This document shows, piece after piece, positions 56,590-64,000 of a stretch of DNA of 64,000 nucleotides. How positions within the stretch are numbered: the stretch's first letter is position 1; every line of letters starts with the position of its first letter. The stretch lies in assembly GCF_021864535.1 (NCBI RefSeq), contig NZ_JAKJIC010000020.1, forward strand, positions 1-64,000. The letters run 5' to 3'. The position numbers were made by a program, and so were the translations under genes. The notes beneath the pieces were generated by a model. It did not search any database. It was not told the origin of the DNA and worked only from the letters and a program-made list of their open reading frames with translations. Source of the stretch: Oryzibacter oryziterrae (GTDB lineage Bacteria; Pseudomonadota; Alphaproteobacteria; Rhizobiales; Pleomorphomonadaceae).

Positions 56590-57111
56590 TTGGGCAGGTC
56601 ACTCAAATCACTCGTCGGTCTCGTCGCGCTCGGTGCCACCTTGCTGGCGGCCCCCGCGGCTTCAGCCTCCGATGATCCCGATTTCATCTTCGATCGCTCC
56701 ACCGTCTGGCACATGCTGACGCCGGACGCCAAGCTGGCCGTCTATGCCATCGATGATCCCGTCGTCGACGGCGTTGCCTGTCACTTCACGCTGCCCGAGC
56801 AGGGCGGTGTCGCCGGCATGTTCGGCGTGGCCGAAGAGGTGTCCGACATCTCGCTGGCCTGCCGGCAGATCGGCCCTATCAGCTTCAAGGAAAAGTTCGA
56901 GCAGGGCTCCGACATGTATCGTCAGCGCCGCTCGCTCTTCTTCAAGAAAATGCAGATCGTCAGAGGTTGCGACGTGAAGCGCAACGTATTGGTTTACCTC
57001 GTCTATTCCGACAAGCTGATCGAGGGTAGCCCCAAGAACTCCACCTCCACCGTTCCCATCATGCCCTGGGGGACGGCACCCGCACCCAAATGCGCGGACT
57101 GGCTGGACTGA
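56590..57111 (+). CDS. creA: CreA family protein
   Basis: Conserved exported protein of unknown role. The TTG start is chosen because AGGAGG lies 5 nt upstream. It has 173 residues. The signal peptide region is SLVGLVALGATLLAAPAASA, then the CreA pattern VYAIDDPVVDGVACHFTLPE, ISLACRQIGPISF and FFKKMQIVRGCDVKRNVLVY, ending TVPIMPWGT. Four cysteines are conserved in the family as I recall it. The frame is open far upstream over the hydrolase gene, but that is not CreA sequence. Confidence 0.9.
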   Translation: MGRSLKSLVGLVALGATLLAAPAASASDDPDFIFDRSTVWHMLTPDAKLAVYAIDDPVVDGVACHFTLPEQGGVAGMFGVAEEVSDISLACRQIGPISFKEKFEQGSDMYRQRRSLFFKKMQIVRGCDVKRNVLVYLVYSDKLIEGSPKNSTSTVPIMPWGTAPAPKCADWLD

Positions 57112-57215
57112 GCCCATCGATCTCTTTTGCCCCAAATCTCCCACCTCTTCGCGTGACATCTGAAGGCTGTCTGTGCAATGTGCACGCGTCGTTCAGGCAT
57201 TGGGCGGAGGGCATA

Positions 57216-57340
57216 ATACCAAGTGGCATTGAAAATGACTCTTGGTATTCCGTATTCGAATTTCTCATGCCTTTGACGCAAATGAGAAATTCGAATTGTT
57301 CTCAATGAGCCAATGCGTCAGCATTCTGGCGAATTGGTAT
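57216..57340. repeat. Three-hairpin intergenic repeat element with TACCAA ends
   Basis: Hairpin 1: ATACCAAG (57216-57223) with CTTGGTAT (57241-57248). Hairpin 2: a perfect 15-bp stem, ATTCGAATTTCTCAT (57254-57268) with ATGAGAAATTCGAAT (57282-57296), loop 13 nt. Hairpin 3: CCAAT with ATTGG near 57310-57337. Outer ends read AATACCAA and, inverted, ATACCAAT. It looks like a MITE-like or REP-like element that I recall from Rhizobiales genomes. No gene in it. Confidence 0.7.
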
Positions 57341-57378
57341 AAGGTCCTCGACCGCCAAAATGATTTGGGAGATTGAAG

Positions 57379-57711
57379 ATGGGGTTTGCACGGTTTCTGG
57401 CAGCAGGTATTTTTCTTGGTTCGGCCGTGGCGGCGCACGCCGATCCGGCGGAGGATCTCAACGCCTTCGTTCAGGCGCTGGCCATTCCGGTCTATGCCAA
57501 GCATTGCAATATCATGATGGACAAGGCTGTGATGGATACCATCAACGCCGATGTCGTCCAAAAGATGCAGGCAGCCGGCATTTCGGAAGACAAGGGTATC
57601 GAGATCCAGAACCAGATGGTCGAGCAGTTCGGCGCCAACGCCGATTGCACCGAAGGGTCCAGTGATCGGACCAACTACGAAGAAGCCGTGCGCGCCTACG
57701 GCGGCAACTGA
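57379..57711 (+). CDS. Small exported protein of unknown function
   Basis: ATG at 57379 with GGGAG 7 nt upstream; 110 residues. The signal peptide is GFARFLAAGIFLGSAVAAHA. The mature protein is helical and acidic with two cysteines (KHCNIMMDKA and NADCTEG) that could pair. I do not recognise a family. Its neighbours (creA, the small basic protein) give no function. Confidence 0.8.
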   Translation: MGFARFLAAGIFLGSAVAAHADPAEDLNAFVQALAIPVYAKHCNIMMDKAVMDTINADVVQKMQAAGISEDKGIEIQNQMVEQFGANADCTEGSSDRTNYEEAVRAYGGN

Positions 57712-57789
57712 TTTATCCAGAATCCATTTGCAAGGGATGCGTCGCGGTCCATAAGGGTGCGCGGCGCATCGTCGTCAGACCTCCACCGC

Positions 57790-57951
57790 TCACGAAGCCT
57801 TCTTCTTGTGCTCGTGATGGGGCAGGGGATCGCCGGGTTTGTGGAAGGCTTCCGTAACGGGGCTGGCGGCCACGACCTGATGCTTGCCCTTGTTCTTGTC
57901 GGCCTTCGGCTTCCGGGTTTCCTTGGTGGAGCGAACTTGTCCCTTTGCCAT
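57790..57951 (-). CDS. Small basic lysine-rich protein
   Basis: It has 53 residues, ATG with GGAG 8 nt upstream. It begins MAKGQVRSTKETRKPKADKN, continues KGKHQVVAASPVTEAF and ends HEHKKKAS. Short K-rich proteins of this pattern are annotated as hypothetical in Rhizobiales in my memory. No domain. It may bind nucleic acid or be a ribosome-associated stress peptide; unproven. Confidence 0.75.
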   Translation of the reverse strand: MAKGQVRSTKETRKPKADKNKGKHQVVAASPVTEAFHKPGDPLPHHEHKKKAS

Positions 57952-57993
57952 GCTGACTTCTCCTTCAATCGCTTTCTGGCGCGCCTTGCGGCC

Positions 57994-58111
57994 TTAGAGC
58001 GCTTTCCGACCTGACGGAATCGTCAGGTCGACAAGAAATCGCTCCAGATTCAAGAGTTTGAGCAGCCGCTTTTCGATCATGTTGGTTCAACATGATCGGC
58101 GGGTGCTCTAA
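57994..58111. repeat. 118-bp palindromic intergenic repeat with TTAGAGC ends
   Basis: Bounded by TTAGAGC (57994-58000) and GCTCTAA (58105-58111) as inverted termini. Inside: GACCTGACG-GAAT-CGTCAGGTC (58008-58029, 9-bp perfect stem) and GATCATGTTG-GTT-CAACATGATC (58075-58097, 10-bp perfect stem). It is gene-free and looks like a short non-autonomous repeat. The remaining gap to the next gene (58112-58270) shows nothing else. Confidence 0.75.
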
Positions 58112-58270
58112 CCACGCCACGAGGGCGCGTCAGCGTTGGAGACAGGAACCTTTTGGTTCCGCTTTGATTATCGACCTGTTAACCGACTGGATCAACCCAA
58201 CGGAACGGTGCATCGTGCTATTGCGGATGAGCCGCTTCATCGCCCTTCCAGCTTGGGACCTGTCCGAGCC

Positions 58271-58663
58271 ATGACCGATCTTGCCGGTGGCTGCCTCTGT
58301 GGCAATGTGCGTTTCCTGACCCGAGGTGAACCCTATCGAGTCGGCGTCTGTCATTGCCTCGATTGCCGCAAGCACCACGGCGCGCTGTTCCACGCCTCGG
58401 CCATCTTTCCCGAGTCCGCCGTCACCGTCGCCGGCGAGACGGGCGACTATGCCGGCCGGCATTTCTGCCCCCGCTGCGGCTCGTCGGTCTTCAGTCGTTC
58501 GGGCGACGAGATCGAGGTCCACCTTGGCAGCTTCGACGAACCCGACCGCTTCCAGCCGACCTACGAACTGTGGACCATCCGCCGCGAGTCCTGGTTGCCG
58601 CCATTCCCGTTGGCCCGACATTACGAGCGCGACCGCGACTCCGCCGGCCGCTCGGAAAGCTAG
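58271..58663 (+). CDS. GFA-family zinc protein (glutathione-dependent formaldehyde-activating fold)
   Basis: It has 130 residues from the ATG at 58271. Zinc-binding cysteines lie in GGCLCGNVRF, VGVCHCLDCRKHHGALFHAS and HFCPRCGSSVFSRSGDE. The family name derives from Gfa of Paracoccus, whose enzymatic role is disputed. It is not linked to formaldehyde genes here. A second member lies at 60,836. Confidence 0.9.
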   Translation: MTDLAGGCLCGNVRFLTRGEPYRVGVCHCLDCRKHHGALFHASAIFPESAVTVAGETGDYAGRHFCPRCGSSVFSRSGDEIEVHLGSFDEPDRFQPTYELWTIRRESWLPPFPLARHYERDRDSAGRSES

Positions 58664-58936
58664 CCCCGGCGCAAGCGCACGCCCATTTCATTGCGCAGAA
58701 ACACAACCCAAGAAACGTATTTGCCCCAAGCTTCCGGCTTGACGGAACAGCCTGTTCCCGCCATACATGCGGCCATGATCAGGAACGGCAGCATCCTCAT
58801 TTCGATCTGCATTATTTGTGGCTAGGCTTTGAAGCTGGCCGCGGCCGTCCCCGTCTGATCTTTTCCAAGACCAAAACGGATGTACAGGTCCACCGGCCAG
58901 CCGGGTGGCAGTCGTTTGCGCTTGGGAGACAAGACG
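58664..58936. promoter_or_regulatory. cysS upstream region with palindromic operator candidate
   Basis: TTGACG (58739-58744), then a spacer that holds a 15-bp perfect palindrome GGAACAG-C-CTGTTCC (58744-58758), then CATACAT (58762-58768). This would place an operator between -35 and -10 of a promoter 170 nt before cysS. It resembles GAAC/GTTC-type operators only loosely. Confidence 0.35.
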
Positions 58937-60361
58937 GTGGGTTTGAAGCTTTACAACACGCTGACACGGCAGAAGGACGACTTCGTCCCGATCGATGCGA
59001 ACAACGTCCGCATGTATGTCTGCGGCCCGACCGTCTATGACTTCGCGCACATCGGCAACGCCCGGCCCGTGATCGTCTTCGACGTGCTGTTCCGCCTGTT
59101 ACGCCATGTTTATGGCGAGGCCCATGTCACCTATGTGCGCAACATCACCGACGTCGACGACAAGATCAACGCCCGCGCCATGCGCGACTATCCCAATGAC
59201 AAGCCGGTCGAGGCGATCCGCCACCTGACCGAGACCACCTATGCACAGTTCGAAAAGGACGTGACCGAGCTCGGCTGCCTCAAGCCGACGGTGACGCCGC
59301 GCGCCACCGAGCATATCGCCGAGATGATCGCCATCATCGAGCGCCTGATCGCCGGCGGCCACGCCTATGTGGCCGAGGGGCACGCGCTGTTCCACGTGCC
59401 GGCCATGGCCGACTATGGCGCGCTCGCCCGCCGCTCGCTCGACGACATGATGGCCGGCGCCCGCGTCGAGGTCGCGCCCTACAAGCGCGATCCCATGGAC
59501 TTCGTGCTCTGGAAGCCGTCGAAGGACGACGAACCCGGCTGGGACAGCCCGTGGGGCAGGGGGCGTCCCGGTTGGCACATCGAATGCTCGGCCATGAGCT
59601 GGAAGCACCTCGGCGAAACCTTCGACATTCACGGCGGTGGCGTCGACCTCGTCTTCCCGCACCATGAAAACGAGATCGCCCAGTCCCGTTGCGCCTTCCA
59701 CAGGGATGTGATGGCCAACATCTTCATGCACAACGGCTTCCTGCAGGTCGAAGGCGAGAAGATGTCCAAGTCGCTCGGCAACTTCTTCACCATCCGTGAG
59801 CTGCTGAACGATTGGCCGGGTGAGGTGCTGCGCTTCAACATGCTGAAGACGCATTATCGCGCCCCGATCGACTTCACGGTTCGAGGATTGGAAGAATCGG
59901 CCGCCATCCTTACCAAATTTAAGAAGACGGTAGCAAAATTCAGCAGGATATCGGGCATGGAGTCCGTCGGTGTCATTTCTGCTTTGTCTGATGATCTAAA
60001 TACACCAGCTGCAATTACTGAGATGAATCATCTCAATTCGATTGCAAGCGGAGTAACTTATGATGGAGGGGCTGCAAAACTTTCAGAGGTATTGGAGCGC
60101 GAAGAAGAGGCGGCGAACAAACTGGCTTGGGCGCTAAAGTTGCTTGGTTTCTCTACACAAGAGAACAAGGTTACACTTTCGGCTGAGTTTCGAAACCAGG
60201 TCACCGCCCTGATCGCCGCCCGCCTCGAAGCGCGCAAGGCCAGGAACTTCGCCGAGTCCGACCGCCTCCGCGACGAACTCGCCGCCATGGGCGTGGTGCT
60301 GAAAGACGCCAAGAACAAGGACACCGGCGAAATCGAGACGACGTGGGAGGTGAAGCGGTGA
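58937..60361 (+). CDS. cysS: Cysteine--tRNA ligase, with AT-rich internal patch
   Basis: Charges tRNA-Cys. The GTG start has GGGAG 8 nt upstream; 474 residues. It shows [16 protein letters not shown] (HIGN 38-41), the zinc-ligand region [19 protein letters not shown], the HHENEIAQS motif and KMSKSLGN (275-279). Residues about 325-417 (59,911-60,190) are encoded by unusually AT-rich DNA: I count 112 G+C in the 240 bases 59,941-60,180, against roughly three quarters G+C just upstream. Reading frame is intact. Replacement by recombination is likely. Confidence 0.95.
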   Translation: MGLKLYNTLTRQKDDFVPIDANNVRMYVCGPTVYDFAHIGNARPVIVFDVLFRLLRHVYGEAHVTYVRNITDVDDKINARAMRDYPNDKPVEAIRHLTETTYAQFEKDVTELGCLKPTVTPRATEHIAEMIAIIERLIAGGHAYVAEGHALFHVPAMADYGALARRSLDDMMAGARVEVAPYKRDPMDFVLWKPSKDDEPGWDSPWGRGRPGWHIECSAMSWKHLGETFDIHGGGVDLVFPHHENEIAQSRCAFHRDVMANIFMHNGFLQVEGEKMSKSLGNFFTIRELLNDWPGEVLRFNMLKTHYRAPIDFTVRGLEESAAILTKFKKTVAKFSRISGMESVGVISALSDDLNTPAAITEMNHLNSIASGVTYDGGAAKLSEVLEREEEAANKLAWALKLLGFSTQENKVTLSAEFRNQVTALIAARLEARKARNFAESDRLRDELAAMGVVLKDAKNKDTGEIETTWEVKR

Positions 60362-60735
60362 AGACCGTTTTCAACGAGCCGAAGACCAATCAGGCCGGTC
60401 CCGACGAAGCCGACGTGCAGGCTGCTGCACGGGGTTTTGCCACTGCCGTGCGGTCGCGGTTCGGCGAAAAGGTCGACCGTCTTTACCTTGTGGGCAGCCG
60501 CGCGTGGGGCGATTTTCGCGCCGATAGCGATACCGACGTTGTCGTCGTCTTCCGCGACCACGGATGGACCGCACCGCGCCGGGTTTATGAGCTTGGCGAA
60601 ATCGCCTTCGATTTCCTGATCGACCGTGGCGTGAAGATCCAGGCCCACCCCGTCGCTTCCGATCGCTGGCTGATGGACGCCGACGATCCGATGCTGCGAT
60701 CATTCCGGCGCGATGCTTGGGAGGTGATCGAGTGA
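60358..60735 (+). CDS. Nucleotidyltransferase-domain protein
   Basis: It has 125 residues. The GTG start overlaps the cysS stop (GTGA). The minimal nucleotidyltransferase signature is [20 protein letters not shown] (GSx10DxD). Such proteins are often antitoxins paired with HEPN proteins, but no HEPN gene lies next to it. C-terminal part ends [11 protein letters not shown]. Function unknown; a stand-alone nucleotidyltransferase co-translated with cysS is unusual. Confidence 0.8.
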   Translation: MKTVFNEPKTNQAGPDEADVQAAARGFATAVRSRFGEKVDRLYLVGSRAWGDFRADSDTDVVVVFRDHGWTAPRRVYELGEIAFDFLIDRGVKIQAHPVASDRWLMDADDPMLRSFRRDAWEVIE

Positions 60736-60835
60736 GTGCCATCACACCTTGTCCGGTTTCATCGGGCGCTTTCGATAGGCGCGCCGTTGAGCCTTCTCCT
60801 CCTGTGGGAAAGGGACTTGCTCAGGAGTCCCGCCC

Positions 60836-62270
<1,435 letters not shown>

Positions 62271-62277
62271 CCAAAAC

Positions 62278-62330
62278 CCTTCTCCCCTTGTGGGAGAAGG
62301 TGCCCGTCAGGGCGGATGAGGGGTGTTGGC
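62278..62330. repeat. REP-like element after pip
   Basis: CCTTCTCCC (62278-62286), loop, GGGAGAAGG (62292-62300), a 9-bp perfect stem, followed by CCGTCAGGGCGGATGAGGGG. This motif is the usual Rhizobiales intergenic repeat. No gene lies in the 154 nt before cimA. Confidence 0.7.
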
Positions 62331-62424
62331 GCCAGCAGCTGCCGGCGGTCAGCTCCCCCCATTCAAATACGCGATACCGGCGCCCTGCGCCCTACAGACA
62401 CACCGGGAAGAACGGCCTGAGATC

Positions 62425-64000
62425 ATGACCGAGAAGTCACGCATCTATCTCTACGACACCACCCTGCGCGACGGTGCCCAGACGCCGGGCATCGACTTTT
62501 CGGTCGAGGACAAGATCGTCGTGGCTCGCCTGATCGAGAGTCTCGGCTTCGCCTATATCGAGGGCGGCTATCCCGGCGCCAATCCCACCGACGATGCCTT
62601 CTTCGCCGAAAAGCGGACGCAGACGGCCAGCTTCGTCGCCTTCGGCATGACCAAGCGCCCCGGCGTCTCCATCTCCAACGACCCGGGCATCGCCGGCCTG
62701 CTGGCCGCCAAGGCCGACGCCATCACCTTCGTCGCCAAGACCTGGGACTATCATGTTGACGTGGCGTTGAAGACCACGCTGCTCGACAATCTCGACTGCA
62801 TCCGCCTCTCCGTCGAGGCGGCCGTTGCCGCCGGTCGCGAAGTCATGGTCGATTGCGAGCATTTCTTCGATGGCTACAAGGCCAACCCAGACTATGCCAT
62901 CGCCTGCGCCATGACGGCCCGTCAGGCCGGCGCGCGCTGGATCGTGCTGTGCGACACCAATGGCGGCACCCAGCCCAACGAAGTCGAGGCCATCGTCACC
63001 CGCATCGCCACTGTCGTCCCCGGCGAGTTCCTCGGCATCCACGCCCATGACGACACCGGTCAGGCGGTAGCCAATTCGCTCGCTGCCGTCCGCGCCGGCG
63101 TCCGCCAGATCCAGGGCACGCTCAACGGCATCGGCGAGCGCTGCGGCAATGCCAATCTCACCACCATCCTGCCGACGCTGGCCCTCAAGAGCGAGTATGC
63201 CGACCGCTTCGACACCGGCGTCAGCGACGAGCAACTGCGCTCGCTGACCCAGGTGTCGCGCGCCTTCGACGAGTTGCTGAACCGCGCACCCGCGCGCACT
63301 TCGCCCTTCGTCGGCACGTCGGCCTTCGCCACCAAGGCCGGCATCCACGCGTCGGCCATCATGAAGGACCCGCGGACCTACGAACACGTCAGCCCCGACA
63401 GCGTCGGCAACCGCCGCCGCGTACTGGTGTCCGATCAGGCTGGCAAGTCCAACCTCATCGCCGAACTGGACCGCTTGGGCATCGTCTACGACAAGAAGGA
63501 TCGCCGCCTCGACGGTCTGCTCGGCGAGGTCAAGGAGCGTGAGGCGCGCGGTTACGCCTATGAGGCGGCCGATGCGTCCTTCGAGCTGCTCGCCCTGCGC
63601 CACCTCGGCGCCGTGCCGCATTTCTTCGACGTCATCTCCTATCGCACCATGGTCGAAAGCCGCATCAACGCCCGTGGCGAGCGCGTGCTGGTCACCGAAG
63701 CGGTGGTCAAGGTGAAGGTGGAGGACGAGATCCTGATGAGCGTCGCCGAAGGCAACGGCCCGGTCAACGCGCTCGACCAGGCCCTGCGCAAGGACATCGG
63801 CAAGTATCAGAACGAGATCGATACCCTCGAACTCGTGGACTACAAGGTCCGTATCCTCAACGGCGGCACGGGCGCCATCACCCGCGTTCTCATCGAGAGC
63901 ATGGACCGCAAGACGCAGAAGCGCTGGGCCACCATCGGCGTCAGCGAAAACATCGTCGAGGCCTCGTTCCAGGCGCTGACCGACTCGATCACCTACAAGC
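62425..64000 (+). CDS. cimA: (R)-citramalate synthase, 3'-truncated by window edge
   Basis: Condenses pyruvate and acetyl-CoA to citramalate for isoleucine synthesis. 525 codons are visible with no stop. HMGL-like TIM barrel: YDTTLRDGAQTPGIDFSVED, HAHDDTGQAVANSLAAVRAG and GIGERCGNANLTTILPTLAL. The C-terminal regulatory LeuA-type domain begins near VESRINARGERVLVTEAVV. The long opening and pattern fit CimA of the leuA-like family better than 2-isopropylmalate synthase. The ribosome site is weak. The end of the gene is not in the window. Confidence 0.93.
   Translation, partial: MTEKSRIYLYDTTLRDGAQTPGIDFSVEDKIVVARLIESLGFAYIEGGYPGANPTDDAFFAEKRTQTASFVAFGMTKRPGVSISNDPGIAGLLAAKADAITFVAKTWDYHVDVALKTTLLDNLDCIRLSVEAAVAAGREVMVDCEHFFDGYKANPDYAIACAMTARQAGARWIVLCDTNGGTQPNEVEAIVTRIATVVPGEFLGIHAHDDTGQAVANSLAAVRAGVRQIQGTLNGIGERCGNANLTTILPTLALKSEYADRFDTGVSDEQLRSLTQVSRAFDELLNRAPARTSPFVGTSAFATKAGIHASAIMKDPRTYEHVSPDSVGNRRRVLVSDQAGKSNLIAELDRLGIVYDKKDRRLDGLLGEVKEREARGYAYEAADASFELLALRHLGAVPHFFDVISYRTMVESRINARGERVLVTEAVVKVKVEDEILMSVAEGNGPVNALDQALRKDIGKYQNEIDTLELVDYKVRILNGGTGAITRVLIESMDRKTQKRWATIGVSENIVEASFQALTDSITYK

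Noticed and set aside
57265-57561. Open frames across the hairpin element near 57.2-57.5 kb on the minus strand
   Set aside because: They read through the palindromic repeat and the antisense of the small exported gene; no conserved content.
62437-63621. 394-codon open frame antisense to cimA
   Set aside because: It is the high-GC third-position shadow of cimA; the sense strand carries clear citramalate synthase motifs.

Overview
The window is a high-GC alphaproteobacterial chromosome segment, most likely Hyphomicrobiales (Rhizobiales). The reasons are the joined S10-spc-alpha ribosomal cluster that includes secY and adk but lacks rpmJ and rpsD, the short-LID Adk, the gph/rpiA/DUF2059/gor neighbourhood, the encoded periplasmic cytochrome c', and REP-like intergenic repeats of the kind common in this order. 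Nothing suggests a plasmid or prophage. No integrase, transposase or CRISPR array was found.

Layout. 1-15,925: 3' end of tuf, then one co-directional ribosomal cluster rpsJ-rplC-rplD-rplW-rplB-rpsS-rplV-rpsC-rplP-rpmC-rpsQ // rplN-rplX-rplE-rpsN-rpsH-rplF-rplR-rpsE-rpmD-rplO // secY-adk // rpsM // rpsK-rpoA-rplQ, closed by a strong intrinsic terminator. The double slashes mark four unusually long intergenic spaces (270-345 nt) that are full of inverted repeats. Two of them begin with a clear TTGAC-N17-TATG promoter. 15,999-21,242: DegP-type protease, rarA, a DUF2798 membrane protein, cytochrome c', and an internally duplicated protein of unknown function. 21,275-27,364: on the minus strand, a PotABCD-type polyamine ABC transporter and a YtcJ-type amidohydrolase that appear to share an operator, TGTGATCACA. 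27,603-34,218: tRNA-Val(CAC), a gph-histidine kinase-response regulator operon, and the divergent rpiA-DUF2059-gor-phosphatase operon. 34,219-38,584: a lower-GC accessory patch carrying a two-gene SIR2-HerA anti-phage module, flanked by gene-free, repeat-rich DNA. 38,585-41,322: aldo/keto reductase and a membrane C13-type peptidase. 41,416-50,688: yicC-gmk, then the minus-strand envelope operon lptF-lptG-lptD-surA-pdxA-rsmA. 51,040-58,111: pepA-holC, a methyltransferase-like gene, gltX, an SGNH hydrolase, creA, small secreted or basic proteins and two intergenic repeat elements. 58,271-64,000: two GFA-family zinc proteins, cysS (with an AT-rich internal patch), a nucleotidyltransferase, proline iminopeptidase and the 5' part of citramalate synthase, which runs off the window.

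How the parts fit. Most genes are core housekeeping: translation, protein export, LPS transport, pentose phosphate metabolism, redox, tRNA charging. The most interesting non-core content is (i) the structured leaders inside the ribosomal cluster, above all the rpsQ-rplN leader in which one 8-nt segment can pair with either of two partners, (ii) the SIR2-HerA defence pair, (iii) the three TGTGATCACA palindromes around the amidohydrolase and transporter genes, and (iv) an apparent recombination patch inside cysS. All structure and promoter calls were made by eye, without a folding program or database search.
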